DNA of 64,000 bases from VBAS01 sp035318985 (GCA_035318985.1 DATHDP010000091.1:58015-122014); one strand, 5' to 3'; shown: positions 1 to 10,755, counted from the first letter of the stretch. Numbers and translations: made by a program. Notes: generated by a model not told the origin, from the sequence alone.

Positions 1-2022
1 GGATCAGACAGGAAGAATGTAAATTTCGGTGGATATATCAGTACCCGCATTAAGAATGTTGTCATCAATAATTATCTCAGTTACCAAAGATCAAATGCTT
101 CCAATTCAACTTATGGCAGCTTTAGTGAGTATGCCAGGCAAAATCCTTACTGGAATCCTTATGATTCAGTAACGGGTGAAATGACCAGGGTATTAGAAGA
201 CTATACTTACCAGGGTAATACTGTACGATATTATAATCCTGCATACAATGGTACTATATCCACTACAGATGAAACATCCTATGCAAGATTGAGTAATTTA
301 ACCAACATCAATTGGATGATCGGTCATGGTTTCCGTTTGAATGGAAGATTTGGGATCAGTAAACAATCAGATGAACAGAATTTTTTCCTTCCTCCTACAC
401 ATACTGCTTTTGCTGGTTATACTCCCAGCCAATTTTTTAATAGAGGAAAGTATAATCAAACCGTTAGTGATTTTTTAAGTATGGAGGGAACAATAAACCT
501 GGATTATACTAAAAAAACAGGATTGCACCAGTTCTATGGATCAACCGGTGTAACAGGTTTGGAAACAAGAAGTGAATCTACCGGCATTGACCTCGTTGGA
601 TTTACCACAGATAAACTATCTGATCTTGCTTTTGGTAATGCTTATTCCAATACAAAGCCGACAACCGGTATAATTGAAACACGTTTAGTATCGGGTTATG
701 GAAACTTTGCATACAGCTATGATAACCGTTACCAGTTTGAAGCTTCAGTGAATGCTGACGCATCTTCTCAGTTTGGTGAAAATAACAGGGTTGCTTCACA
801 TTGGTCTGCCGGTGCAAGCTGGAATCTTCACCAGGAAAGATTTTTCCATGAAAACAAGATCTTAAATCAATTGCGTGTTCGTGCTAGTGTTGGTACAGCA
901 GGCAACCAGTTTTTTCAATCTTATCTTGGTAAAACTTATTATAACTACTATACCGACAGACAATATATACAGACTGGAAGTAATTCAGGAACAAGAGGCA
1001 TTGGGCTAGGTGCTTTCTTAACAGGCTTTGCTAATGAAGATATCAAAGCTCCGGAAACACAGAAGCAAAATATTGGAATGGATGCCGTGTTATTACAAAA
1101 CAGGTTATCAATTCGTGTAGATGCTTATAGAAATAAAACAACTGACATCGTTCTACCAGTAGTATCTCCATCATCTACAGGTTTTATAAACTTTACTTAT
1201 TACGATAATCTTGGTACAATTGAAAATAAAGGGATCGAGTTTGATGCGAATTACACCATAATTAAAAATGTAAAAAAAGCCGTTACCTGGAATATTCGTT
1301 TGAATGGAATTCGTAATGAAGACCGCATTGTAGCAACTTCAGAATACCTGGATAAGCTTAACAATGCTAATAATGCAATGTCTGTTGATCAGACAAGACC
1401 ACAACCGCATTATAAAAGTGGCAAATCTCTTACTGATATCTGGGCCGTTAATTCATTAGGAATCGATCCCGCTACAGGCAAAGAAAAATTCCTGAAGGCC
1501 AATGGTACAGAAACATTCACGTGGGATGCTGCCGATAAAGTGTCTGCTGGTGATATGTCACCTGACTGGCTGGGTTCTTTCGGAACGAGTGTATCAGTTA
1601 AAAATATCACCGCCGGTATTTATTTCAATTACCAGTTTGGTGCAAAAATTTATAATCAAACATTGGCAGACAGGCTGGAGAATGCTGATCTCACTTATAA
1701 TTTAGACAGGAGATCTGCAGATAACCGCTGGAAACAACCGGGGGATAATGCATTGTACAAGCCATTATCATTAAATGGTATGACCACATCGCCAACTTAT
1801 GCCACTACCCGTTTTGTTGAAGACAATGATTTTATAAACTGTTCGGCGATCTCATTGGATTATGCAATACCGCAAAGCATAACTGAAAAGATCAAAGCTA
1901 AAAATGCAAAGCTTGGTTTTGTTGCCAATAATGTTTTCAGTTCGGGAAGTATAAAAGCTGAAAAAGGAATTTATTATCCGTTCCATCATATGTATTCATT
2001 TTCTATTACAGCAAGTTTTTAA
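1..2022 (+). CDS. SusC/RagA-family TonB-linked outer membrane receptor, 5' partial
   Basis: The frame is open from base 1, so the gene begins before the window. About 673 C-terminal residues are visible. They correspond to the beta-barrel half of a SusC-type TonB-dependent receptor: alternating aromatic strands, a GTAGNQ-type block, a SPSSTGFINF block and a C-terminal Phe, the usual last residue of outer-membrane barrels. The SusD partner starts 18 bases after the stop. SusC proteins are 22-strand channels that import oligosaccharides or oligopeptides with a SusD lid and TonB energy. The barrel is clearly homologous to the complete SusC at 3464, so the two SusC/SusD pairs look like a tandem duplication. 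The substrate cannot be read from sequence; the metalloproteases downstream favour peptides (inference). Confidence 0.93.
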   Translation, partial: GSDRKNVNFGGYISTRIKNVVINNYLSYQRSNASNSTYGSFSEYARQNPYWNPYDSVTGEMTRVLEDYTYQGNTVRYYNPAYNGTISTTDETSYARLSNLTNINWMIGHGFRLNGRFGISKQSDEQNFFLPPTHTAFAGYTPSQFFNRGKYNQTVSDFLSMEGTINLDYTKKTGLHQFYGSTGVTGLETRSESTGIDLVGFTTDKLSDLAFGNAYSNTKPTTGIIETRLVSGYGNFAYSYDNRYQFEASVNADASSQFGENNRVASHWSAGASWNLHQERFFHENKILNQLRVRASVGTAGNQFFQSYLGKTYYNYYTDRQYIQTGSNSGTRGIGLGAFLTGFANEDIKAPETQKQNIGMDAVLLQNRLSIRVDAYRNKTTDIVLPVVSPSSTGFINFTYYDNLGTIENKGIEFDANYTIIKNVKKAVTWNIRLNGIRNEDRIVATSEYLDKLNNANNAMSVDQTRPQPHYKSGKSLTDIWAVNSLGIDPATGKEKFLKANGTETFTWDAADKVSAGDMSPDWLGSFGTSVSVKNITAGIYFNYQFGAKIYNQTLADRLENADLTYNLDRRSADNRWKQPGDNALYKPLSLNGMTTSPTYATTRFVEDNDFINCSAISLDYAIPQSITEKIKAKNAKLGFVANNVFSSGSIKAEKGIYYPFHHMYSFSITASF

Positions 2023-2040
2023 TGTTTTAAAAGTATTGAT

Positions 2041-3411
2041 ATGTATAATAGAGGTTTCAAAAATTATTTCCTGGCTGCTGCACTGATCGTAGTGTCTTTG
2101 ACCGGCTGTAAAAAATGGCTGGATACAGACCCTCCTTTGCAGGTTGGTGAGAATACTGTTCTCTCAACTGAACAAGGCTTTAAAGAAGCATTGAACGGCG
2201 TGTATCTGCAGATGGGAGGTAAAAGTGTATATGGAAGAGATATGACCTTTGGTTTAATGTCTGTGCTTGGAAGAAGCTATGACACGACCATATCGCCTGC
2301 AATTGCTAATTTATATTACCAGGGTGCACGATATAATTTCCAAGACCCGGAATTAAAAACAACTTTTAAAAATATCTGGGAGAGTTCTTATACCGGTATC
2401 TCCAATCTTAACAATATTCTTGACAATGTAGAGACAAGACAAAATGTTTTTACAGGAAATAATTATAATACAACTAAGGGTGAAGCATTGGCATTACGGG
2501 CATTTCTGCATTTTGATCTGCTACGGATGTTTGCTCCATCTCCTGCTGCTGCAGGTTTAAATGCACCGGCCATTCCTTATGTTAGCAAAATAAGTCCTTA
2601 TGCAGTACCAACTTCAACTACTGGTGCTGTCCTTGACTTATGCATTGCTGATCTGAAAACAGCCGAGTCATTACTCAGCCAAACAGATATGACCACTTCG
2701 CGTTTAAATTATTGGGGCGTGAAAGGTTTATTGGCTCGTGTCTATCTCTATAAAGGAGATCTTCAAAATGCACAGACTTATGCTTTATCTGTGATCAACA
2801 GCAATAAATTTCCACTGATCACTGCAGTTAACAGTGACTGGATGATCACAAAAGAACATTTATTCTCCCTGTACAGCAGCCTCAACATTTCATCAGAATA
2901 CTATAAATCGGTGCTGAATACAAATCCTCCACTTGGATTTACTACTCAAAACCAGACAGCATTGTATGTAACGGGCGGTGGTTCAACAAGTGATTTTCGC
3001 AAGCTTGGTGCTTTTGTAGACCCCGCAACAGGAACAGCTCTTGGCAATACTATTTCACCAAGAAAATGTTATGCAACTAATACCAATTTAGCAAATGTGC
3101 TTCCAATGATCAGGGTTACGGAAATGTACTATATCGCTGCCGAGTGTGCCACTGCTTCACTTGATTCACTCAAGGCAACTGATCTGCTCGATTCAGTAAG
3201 AGTGCATCGTGGTTTACCTAAGTATACACTTCCTGCTTTGAAAACAGACAGCCTGAATATTGAAATAAGAAAGGAATACCAGAAAGAATTCCTCAGTGAA
3301 GGACAAATGTTTTATTTCTATAAAAGAAAAAATCTGCCATTCGCCTCATTGCCTTTTACCAAAGTTCCAGTTGTGGCGGATGCATCTTATGTTTTTATAA
3401 AACCAGAATAA
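2041..3411 (+). CDS. RagB/SusD-family surface lipoprotein
   Basis: 456 residues. It starts with a lipoprotein signal ending SLTGC (lipid-accepting C23), followed by the KKWLDTDPP stretch typical just after the SusD cysteine. The body shows the SusD TPR-like helices (FKNIWESSYTGISNLNNIL, then ALRAFLHFDLLRMF) and the C-terminal RagB signature around IRKEYQKEFLSEGQMFYFYKR. SusD proteins sit on the outer leaflet and close over the SusC channel with bound ligand. The start lies 18 bases after the upstream SusC stop, so the two are surely cotranscribed. A second SusD of related sequence lies at 6676. Confidence 0.95.
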   Translation: MYNRGFKNYFLAAALIVVSLTGCKKWLDTDPPLQVGENTVLSTEQGFKEALNGVYLQMGGKSVYGRDMTFGLMSVLGRSYDTTISPAIANLYYQGARYNFQDPELKTTFKNIWESSYTGISNLNNILDNVETRQNVFTGNNYNTTKGEALALRAFLHFDLLRMFAPSPAAAGLNAPAIPYVSKISPYAVPTSTTGAVLDLCIADLKTAESLLSQTDMTTSRLNYWGVKGLLARVYLYKGDLQNAQTYALSVINSNKFPLITAVNSDWMITKEHLFSLYSSLNISSEYYKSVLNTNPPLGFTTQNQTALYVTGGGSTSDFRKLGAFVDPATGTALGNTISPRKCYATNTNLANVLPMIRVTEMYYIAAECATASLDSLKATDLLDSVRVHRGLPKYTLPALKTDSLNIEIRKEYQKEFLSEGQMFYFYKRKNLPFASLPFTKVPVVADASYVFIKPE

Positions 3412-3463
3412 GAAACAAACTGTTTTAGAAAAATAAACCGACTGAATAAAGACAACTATTGTT

Positions 3464-6400
3464 ATGAATTACTTCAAAAATAAATTCCCAGGTAAGCATC
3501 GATTTTTTTCAATGGTTATAAGCTGTTCGCTGTTCCTGCTTTTTACAGCAACAAACATTATCTACGGGCAGGAAAAAACAATTGCAGTAGTAAAAGGTGT
3601 TGTAAAAAATGAAGCTAACGAAGCTTTAGCAGGCGCCACCGTTACCATCAAGGGAACAAAAATTTCTATTACAACTAAAAGTGACGGAACATTTGAATTA
3701 AAAAATGTGCCGGAAGAAGCTGTATTGTCAGTTTCTTATGTTGGACATGTAAGAATAGAAATAAAGTTAAAACCCGGCCAGGCTGATGTAACAATAAAAA
3801 TGACTTCTTCAACATCTGTGCTCAGTGAAGTGGTCGTCAATAACGGTTTATATAAAAGACCCGCAGGAAATTTCACCGGGGCTGCCAAAACTTATACAGG
3901 TGAACAATTAAAGTCTGTTAATCCTACAAATGTATTCCAGGCATTAGCAGTTGTGGACCCTTCCGTTCGCATTGAACAAAACAATGCACTGGGCAGCGAT
4001 CCTAACCAATTACCCATCCTCCAAATAAGAGGACAGAATAATTTGCCGCTAACTACACAAGGCGGCGCGAATGCAAGTGCCACCGAGGTTTCCAATGGAG
4101 ATATCATGTCATCTTATTTACTGAACCCTAATCAACCTCTTATTATTCTTGATGGTTTTCAAACTACGTTACAGACAATCTATGATATGGATATAAACCG
4201 CATCGCAAGCATTACTGTTTTAAAAGATGCGGCAGCTACTACTGTCTATGGTTCTAAAGCAGCAAATGGTGTGATCGTAGTGGAGACCAAACAACCTGTT
4301 GCGGGCAGAACTCAAATTAGTTATGCGATCAATGTGGGAGTGGAAGTTGCCGATCTTACCTCCTATCACTTACTTGATGCAAATGGTTTACTTGAAGCAC
4401 AACGTCTTGCAGGAGTTTATACCGATCCGAATAACCACTTTAATGATGTTGCTTTAAAGCAATGGTATGATTATCGTTTATACCAGGCACAGAGTGGTGT
4501 GAACACTTATTGGCTTTCACAACCAGTACGTACAGGCGTCAGCACTAATCATAGTCTTAATATTAGTGGCGGTGCAAGATCAGTTCGTTATTCGCTTTCG
4601 CTTAGTTATGGTAATGGAGTTGGCGTAATGAAAGGTTCAGGCCGTGACCGCTTTGGATTAAATTATTTCCTTGGCTATACAAACAAGAGTTTCCGTTTTT
4701 CGAATAATACCAGTGTTAATTATTCCAAAGGGAATGTTACTCCATGGGGAAGCTATAGTTCATACGTCAGCCAGTTTCCTTTTTTTAAACCAACCGATTC
4801 CGCAGGAAACACTGTAAAAATATTTGAACCCACAAGTACATCATTGGGAATTCCTGTGTCGCCACCGGGAGGCATTTTCACCAATGCCGCATATAATGCA
4901 GGACTTGATATGAATAACTATGGTTATACCATGGGATTTACCAATAGCACCATCGTTGAATGGACAATAAACAAAGAAATGCGGATGCAGGCATCGATCA
5001 ATTTTATAAATAACCTGCCTGGCTCTGAGGCATTTTTCCCCGCCGACCACACTATGTTTGTAAATGCTCAACTAGCCGGATTTTCTGAATTCGGATCATA
5101 CTCCCAAAGCCGGGGAAAAAATACAGCCATCGATGGCAAATTAGGTTTTAGTTACAATAAGAAATTTGGAGATCACACCATTATGGCTGCATTCGGAGTA
5201 CAGGGACAATCAACCGAGAGCAATTCCACTACTATCCTCGTTTCAGGTCTTCCGAATGATTACCTTAACCAGTTAGGAATGGCAAATGGTTATGGCCTTA
5301 CTAATACTAAACCGGGTGCAACCAGCTATCTTACCAGGAGTCTTTCTTCTTATGCAAACGTCAGTTACAGATATTTGGGTCGCTATACTGCGGAGGTCTC
5401 TGCGAACGCAAGTGGTTCTTCTCAATTCGGCTCCAATAACAGGCTGGCACCTTTCTGGTCAGGCAGTGCTGCATGGGATGTGAACAAAGAGAAATTCTTT
5501 AAAAAGAATTCTGTCATCCAAAGTTTGAAATTAACACTGTCAACAGGTATTACAGGTAACCAGAATTTTGCTGCACAAATGGCGCAACCGATCTTCCAGT
5601 ATAATCTAACGAATAATTACCGGCTTCAACTCGGTGCTGGCCTTCAGAGTTATGCTAATCCTGATCTGAAATGGCAACAAACAATAAAGAACAATTTTGG
5701 TTTGGCGGCAGGATTGTTCAATGGAAAAATAAGTATTGGGTTTGATTACTATATTGACAAAACAGATAATCTTATTTTACCGCTCGATGTAGCGCCATCT
5801 ACAGGTTTTGTAAACTACCAGGATAATCTTGGTGCGTTAAAAAACTCAGGCTATGAATTCGGCATCTCTTCTCCTATCATACAAAACAACAAGAAGAATA
5901 TTTTCTGGACCATGAGTTTCAATGTTGGTCATTCCAAAAATGTGATCACCAAACTTTCGCCGGCAATTGAGGCTTTGAATAAAGCCAATAATGTTACCAA
6001 TAACCCTGACATAAAACAAACCTCTCCATTGCCACGCTATGAAGTAGGACAATCTACCAGCCGCATCTGGGCAGTGCAATCATTGGGAATTGATCCGGCA
6101 ACAGGAAAAGAAGTGTTTGTAAAACTGGATGGCAGTAAAACTTTTATATGGGATCCGAATGATAAAAGACCTGTTGGTGATAACCTGAGCAAACTGAAAG
6201 GAGCGATCCAATCTAATTTTATTTACAAGGGTTTTACATTCAATATAAGTTTAAGCTACAACTATGGTGGCCAGATGTATAATCAAACACTGGTAGATAA
6301 AATTGAAAATGTAAACCTTCTTGTCACAAATGCTGATGAAAGAGTATTGACAGAAAGATGGAAACAGCCTGGTGATATTGTTTCCTATAAATCACTCGTG

Positions 6401-6664
6401 AAGGATGGTATTTCCGGCGCCCAGCAACAGACAAATGCCACATCCCGTTTTGTACAGGATAATAATTATCTCGAAGCATCGAGCATTACAGTTGGTTATT
6501 CATTTCCATCAAACCTGGGCTGGGTAAAGAAACTGCATTTATCAACGCCAAGACTATCTATCACGCAGAATAATTTAATTCGTTTTGCAACAATAAAAAC
6601 AGAAAGAGGGACAGGGTATCCTTTTTCAAGGTCATTCAATTTCGGTTTATCAACTACTTTTTAA
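3464..6664 (+). CDS. SusC/RagA-family TonB-linked outer membrane receptor
   Basis: 1066 residues, full length for the family. Residues 1 to about 36 are a signal peptide with a hydrophobic core and cleavage near IYGQ. Residues about 41-120 are a carboxypeptidase-regulatory-like (CarboxypepD_reg-like) domain. Residues about 130-280 are the TonB plug, with ILDGFQTT and DINRIASITVLKDAAATTVYGSKAANGVI. The rest is the barrel, ending in Phe. The gene follows the first SusC/SusD pair after a 52-base spacer without an obvious terminator, and its own SusD follows 11 bases later. Expected role: energy-dependent import across the outer membrane together with the SusD at 6676. Confidence 0.95.
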   Translation: MNYFKNKFPGKHRFFSMVISCSLFLLFTATNIIYGQEKTIAVVKGVVKNEANEALAGATVTIKGTKISITTKSDGTFELKNVPEEAVLSVSYVGHVRIEIKLKPGQADVTIKMTSSTSVLSEVVVNNGLYKRPAGNFTGAAKTYTGEQLKSVNPTNVFQALAVVDPSVRIEQNNALGSDPNQLPILQIRGQNNLPLTTQGGANASATEVSNGDIMSSYLLNPNQPLIILDGFQTTLQTIYDMDINRIASITVLKDAAATTVYGSKAANGVIVVETKQPVAGRTQISYAINVGVEVADLTSYHLLDANGLLEAQRLAGVYTDPNNHFNDVALKQWYDYRLYQAQSGVNTYWLSQPVRTGVSTNHSLNISGGARSVRYSLSLSYGNGVGVMKGSGRDRFGLNYFLGYTNKSFRFSNNTSVNYSKGNVTPWGSYSSYVSQFPFFKPTDSAGNTVKIFEPTSTSLGIPVSPPGGIFTNAAYNAGLDMNNYGYTMGFTNSTIVEWTINKEMRMQASINFINNLPGSEAFFPADHTMFVNAQLAGFSEFGSYSQSRGKNTAIDGKLGFSYNKKFGDHTIMAAFGVQGQSTESNSTTILVSGLPNDYLNQLGMANGYGLTNTKPGATSYLTRSLSSYANVSYRYLGRYTAEVSANASGSSQFGSNNRLAPFWSGSAAWDVNKEKFFKKNSVIQSLKLTLSTGITGNQNFAAQMAQPIFQYNLTNNYRLQLGAGLQSYANPDLKWQQTIKNNFGLAAGLFNGKISIGFDYYIDKTDNLILPLDVAPSTGFVNYQDNLGALKNSGYEFGISSPIIQNNKKNIFWTMSFNVGHSKNVITKLSPAIEALNKANNVTNNPDIKQTSPLPRYEVGQSTSRIWAVQSLGIDPATGKEVFVKLDGSKTFIWDPNDKRPVGDNLSKLKGAIQSNFIYKGFTFNISLSYNYGGQMYNQTLVDKIENVNLLVTNADERVLTERWKQPGDIVSYKSLVKDGISGAQQQTNATSRFVQDNNYLEASSITVGYSFPSNLGWVKKLHLSTPRLSITQNNLIRFATIKTERGTGYPFSRSFNFGLSTTF

Positions 6665-6675
6665 AAAAACTATTT

Positions 6676-8166
6676 ATGAAGAATAATAAACTGTTGACAA
6701 TTTCCCGGAACTGCTTTCCAAAACTTACACTGATAACGGCGATAGCTGTGATCATGATGTTTGTTTCAGGGTGCAAAAAATTCCTGGATGTGCCACCGAA
6801 AGACCAGGTGCCGCAATCAACTCTTTTTAAAGATGAGCAGGGATTTAAAGATGCATTGATCGGTGTTTACATTGGAATGGATAAGAACCGTAGCACTTAT
6901 GGGTTATACACTACTGATCTATCCATGGGTATGTTGTCGACAATGGCTTATAATTATGATAATGCTACCGTAGCAAATGCCGGAACTGGCGGTGCTTTTT
7001 ATAATAATGTAGTATACTATACTTATTTAGACGGAGAGGTGAGAAAAGAAATTGATGGTATCTGGGGTGGCTTGTATAATAATATTGCCAACCTGAATAA
7101 TATTTTAATTCAGATCGAGAGTAAAAAAGAAGTATTCCATCGTGATAATTATAACCGGGTAAAAGGTGAAGCGACGGCTTTAAGGGGATTGTTCCATTTT
7201 GATCTGCTGAGAATGTTTGGTAAATCACCATTAACAGGTTCTGCAGAAAAGGCGATCCCTTATGTTACACAATTCACTATAAAACCAACTCCCTTTGTTA
7301 CACTCCAGGCAGGACTTGATTCCTGTATAGTGGATCTCCTTGCTGCAAAAGAAATGCTCGCAGGTACAGATACTTCTGCAGTTATAAAAGGAGTGGATGA
7401 TCCATTTACTTCATATACTCAAAATCATTTGAACTACTGGGCTGTCCAGGCTTTGCTGGCCCGTGTTTATTTATACAAAGGAGATCTTGAAAATGCAGAC
7501 AAATATGCAAAAGCCGTAATTGGCAGCAATAAATTTCCGCTGATCACTTCGAATGTTGCCGCTGCACTCAATATCATTCGTGACAGAACTTTTTCACAGG
7601 AGCATTTGTTTTCCGTTTATTCAACCAAGATCAGTGATTATAACGCTGCTCTTTATACAAGTACTGTACCACTTCGTTTGCAGCCCGCAGGTAAGAACAC
7701 AGTTTATACCACGGGTAGCGGTAATGCAAGTGATTACCGTTATACCTCGTGGTTTGACAATAACGCGGCAGTAGTAAATGTTCCTTCAAAATTTTTCCAG
7801 GACAATAATCTGCCATATGAACTGCAGGGTATAGTACCAGTGATGCGGGTTTCTGAAATGTATTATATCGCAGCAGAGTGTGCAAACAAAAAAAATGATA
7901 TCAGCTCAGGTGCTGCTTTACTCAACAAGGTAAGAGCGGCCCGTGGCCTGGGTGCATTGAATGCAGCCGGCATCGCTAACACAGATAGTTTGTCAACTGA
8001 AATAATGAGAGAGTATCAAAAGGAATTTATACAGGAAGGGCAAACATTTTTTTATTATAAAAGACTGAATAAAGATCTGAAACTGGTAACAGGAACTCCT
8101 GCTGCAATACCTGCGGATGCATATGTGTTCCCTATACCTGACAAAGAGAAAGAATATAATCACTAA
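6676..8166 (+). CDS. RagB/SusD-family surface lipoprotein
   Basis: 496 residues. A longer than usual N-terminus (30 residues) leads to the lipobox FVSGC with C33, then KKFLDVPPKD, the standard SusD opening. Helical blocks ALRGLFHFDLLRMFGKSP and RVSEMYYIAAECA match the family, as does the C-terminal IMREYQKEFIQEGQTFFYYKR. It forms the lid of the SusC encoded 11 bases upstream. Similar to the SusD at 2041, consistent with duplication of the whole pair. Downstream genes encode two more lipoproteins at operon spacing (23 bases to the next). Confidence 0.95.
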   Translation: MKNNKLLTISRNCFPKLTLITAIAVIMMFVSGCKKFLDVPPKDQVPQSTLFKDEQGFKDALIGVYIGMDKNRSTYGLYTTDLSMGMLSTMAYNYDNATVANAGTGGAFYNNVVYYTYLDGEVRKEIDGIWGGLYNNIANLNNILIQIESKKEVFHRDNYNRVKGEATALRGLFHFDLLRMFGKSPLTGSAEKAIPYVTQFTIKPTPFVTLQAGLDSCIVDLLAAKEMLAGTDTSAVIKGVDDPFTSYTQNHLNYWAVQALLARVYLYKGDLENADKYAKAVIGSNKFPLITSNVAAALNIIRDRTFSQEHLFSVYSTKISDYNAALYTSTVPLRLQPAGKNTVYTTGSGNASDYRYTSWFDNNAAVVNVPSKFFQDNNLPYELQGIVPVMRVSEMYYIAAECANKKNDISSGAALLNKVRAARGLGALNAAGIANTDSLSTEIMREYQKEFIQEGQTFFYYKRLNKDLKLVTGTPAAIPADAYVFPIPDKEKEYNH

Positions 8167-8189
8167 TAAACTCAGTTTAAAATTATAAA

Positions 8190-8969
8190 ATGAAAAAGGG
8201 AATTTTTTATATAATCATATTCGCCGCCCTCCTTCCATTTGCAGCATGTAAAGAAGATGTGCCAACAATTTTCGCTGAACCTGATGGGATCTATTTCAGC
8301 GCTCCTGCCGATAGCATGACGTATACATTTGCTAAATATCCCAACCGGCTTTCAGATACTCTCAAGATCCCTGTAACTGTATTGGGAAAACCAACTGACA
8401 AAGACAGAACGATAAGTCTTGAAAAACTTTCAGGGATTGATATAAATGGTACTGAAGGTGTTCATTATAAATTATTACAACCTTATACACTTTCTGCAGG
8501 CAAAGTTTCCACTACTTTACCAGTTGTGATCTTCAGGACGGGCGACATGGACAGCCTTTCGATCAATTTTAAATTTCAATTGAAGGCTAATGAGAATTTT
8601 ATTTCAGGTATTTCTACAAAGACTTCACTGAAAATAAAAGTGGGTTATCTTCAAAAGCCGCCTACCTGGGGAGAGTTAACTGGACTCCAATGGGCTGGTT
8701 ATTCTACCAACATGGGAACCTGGACCAGAACAAAATATAAAGTAGTATTGGATGCTTTATATGATCCGGTTAGTGATACAACAGTAAGTGAGTTTCCTTT
8801 TGGCAGATCTCAGCCACCAGCTATCTATATTCAATACCTGCAACTCGTAAAAAATTATATCCGCACCAAGTACCCGGGAAATTATTCAATACCACGTGGT
8901 ATTGGGGCGACATTAAGAGACCCTGATAATAGAGACAGTGTGATCCAGGTGGGGCCTGCTAATTATTGA
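8190..8969 (+). CDS. DUF4843-type lipoprotein
   Basis: 259 residues. The signal ends LPFAAC, with the lipid cysteine at C20. The following sequence (EPDGIYFSAPADSMTYTFAKYP, then a beta-rich body with KIPVTVLGKPTDKDRTISLE) matches DUF4843 proteins, which in Bacteroidota are found directly after SusD and before a PKD-like lipoprotein, as here. Function is unknown; the family is thought to be an accessory surface subunit of the SusCD system (inference from context). The stop codon lies about 30 bases before the start of the next gene. Confidence 0.8.
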   Translation: MKKGIFYIIIFAALLPFAACKEDVPTIFAEPDGIYFSAPADSMTYTFAKYPNRLSDTLKIPVTVLGKPTDKDRTISLEKLSGIDINGTEGVHYKLLQPYTLSAGKVSTTLPVVIFRTGDMDSLSINFKFQLKANENFISGISTKTSLKIKVGYLQKPPTWGELTGLQWAGYSTNMGTWTRTKYKVVLDALYDPVSDTTVSEFPFGRSQPPAIYIQYLQLVKNYIRTKYPGNYSIPRGIGATLRDPDNRDSVIQVGPANY

Positions 8970-8998
8970 TTAAACTAAAATGCTTCAATAAACATACA

Positions 8999-10693
8999 AT
9001 GAAAAAAGTTTTTAGATATACAATTGCACCGGCGCTGATCGTTTTGGCGTTTTACTCCTGCTCAAAGGACCTGGGTAATTACGATTACACCGATGCAAAT
9101 GTCATTACCATTACAACAGATATGGCCAATGTGGATCCGGCTGTAGTGATAAACAATGATTCGCTTGTAGTAAAACAGAATGACAGTTTGAAAGTAAATA
9201 TTCTTATTTCTCAAACAAAGCCTTCAAGTGACCTCGCATACGAGTGGATGATCATTCAGAGTGCCAGCACTATTGGCAACCCTCCACAATATGTTGTTGG
9301 AAATACAGCGCAGTTGAGAACAAAGATCATTCTTTCGCCAAATCTTTATAAGGTGGTAGTGAAAGTAACTGATAAAACAACCGGTGTTTCATTTACTAAA
9401 TTTTATTCATTGAATGTTGATACATCTCCATGGGGTGGTGAAGGCTGGGTTGTTTTGCAGGACCAGGCTGCACAGGGCTGCGATATTTCTGTTATTACTA
9501 CACGTGACGGTGTTGTACGGGGAAATATTTATTCCAATGTTTATTCATTGGCAAATGGCCACAAACTTCCGGCCGGTACTTATAAAATGAATGTGTTGAA
9601 TTACCTGAATACATTGCGTATTCAAAAGGTTTCATTTTTTTATCCTAATGGAGGAACGCAGGTTCGTTCTACGGATTACCTTGATTCCAGTTATTCAAAT
9701 GGATGGTTCGTAAATCTTCCTTCAACAGTAAATCTTGAGTCGACGGCTGTAGGTTGGGTTAATGGTCAACATGAGGTCCTGATCAATAACGGGCAATTGC
9801 AATATCAAGCTGTAAATGCAAATAGCATAAAAACGCCACCTATAGTTTTTGGTGCCCCCTTGTTAGGTACATGGCCTTCACTAAGTCCATACTTTATGTT
9901 CAACTCAAACAGCTCTTATTGTACTTTCTTCGATAAGGTTAACCGCTGTTTTTTACATATGAATATGGCTAATAACACGCTGATCCCAACAAACCTACCC
10001 GATGTAGCTAACCAGCACTGGCCGGCTTATTCAGGAGCAGGTGGCGCTACTAATCTAACGGTAACAGGTAAAGGATTTGATCTGAATAATATCGGACGTA
10101 ATTTGATCTACAGCGAAAACGCCCAGTTGATTGACGTATCTGTTACGAACCCGGGTTATTATTGTATTTTCCGGAATTCTGCTAATGATTCAACATTTCT
10201 ATACCAGTTCACTTCCGGATCAACCGGCATTACAAATAATGCTATAACAGGCAGGTATTTTTTGAAGGATGCTACCGCCAATGTTACCGGTATTAATACA
10301 GCTTCCATTTTTGCTGTACCGGGCTTTTCAGCTTCTTCGGTAAGTAATGTGTTTTATTATGTACCCGGTAACAGCACCAATAGCATTTATGTTTGTAATC
10401 CCAGTTACACCGGCACGCTTCCCGCTACAACTATTTCGCATTTGGGATACAGTTTTCCTGCGGGAACAATTATTAAAACCATGAAGGTTTTCAAATCAGG
10501 ATATACAGCGGTGCCTTCCACTGAAAGCAAAGTGTTGGTAGTTGCAACTGACGAAACAGCAAGCGGTGGTGGTCATAAAGTTTATTTCTTTAATCTTACT
10601 GCAACTGGTGAAATAAATACTACACCTGCGAATGTGTACACCGGTTTTGATAAGATAATTGATATCGCATTTAAAAAAGGGTTAGGGTTCTGA
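8999..10693 (+). CDS. PKD-like family lipoprotein of a SusCD locus
   Basis: 564 residues from the ATG at 8999. An in-frame TTG at 8966 would add 11 residues but overlaps the upstream stop and precedes a normal lipoprotein signal, so it is unlikely. The lipobox is FYSC with C21. Residues about 30-140 resemble a PKD-like Ig fold (YEWMIIQSAS, VVVKVTDKTTGVSFTKFYSLNV). The remainder is beta-rich and could be a propeller-like or adhesion part. This is the standard fifth member of SusC-SusD-DUF4843-PKD loci; a substrate-capture role at the cell surface is inferred. It ends the first transcription unit: an intrinsic terminator follows at 10724. Confidence 0.78.
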   Translation: MKKVFRYTIAPALIVLAFYSCSKDLGNYDYTDANVITITTDMANVDPAVVINNDSLVVKQNDSLKVNILISQTKPSSDLAYEWMIIQSASTIGNPPQYVVGNTAQLRTKIILSPNLYKVVVKVTDKTTGVSFTKFYSLNVDTSPWGGEGWVVLQDQAAQGCDISVITTRDGVVRGNIYSNVYSLANGHKLPAGTYKMNVLNYLNTLRIQKVSFFYPNGGTQVRSTDYLDSSYSNGWFVNLPSTVNLESTAVGWVNGQHEVLINNGQLQYQAVNANSIKTPPIVFGAPLLGTWPSLSPYFMFNSNSSYCTFFDKVNRCFLHMNMANNTLIPTNLPDVANQHWPAYSGAGGATNLTVTGKGFDLNNIGRNLIYSENAQLIDVSVTNPGYYCIFRNSANDSTFLYQFTSGSTGITNNAITGRYFLKDATANVTGINTASIFAVPGFSASSVSNVFYYVPGNSTNSIYVCNPSYTGTLPATTISHLGYSFPAGTIIKTMKVFKSGYTAVPSTESKVLVVATDETASGGGHKVYFFNLTATGEINTTPANVYTGFDKIIDIAFKKGLGF

Positions 10694-10723
10694 TAAATAT
10701 TTGAAAGTCCGTTCTCAATTACT

Positions 10724-10755
10724 AACCTGTTGGTATTAAACCGGCAGGTTTTTTT
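10724..10755 (+). terminator. Rho-independent terminator after the SusCD operon
   Basis: An 11-bp stem (10724-10734 with 10740-10750, two G-U pairs) closes a 5-base ATTAA loop and is followed by five more T. It lies 30 bases after the PKD-like gene. The right arm and loop (TTAAACCGGCAGG) nearly match those of the terminator at 47403. The remaining spacer to 10917 holds no gene I can support. Confidence 0.85.
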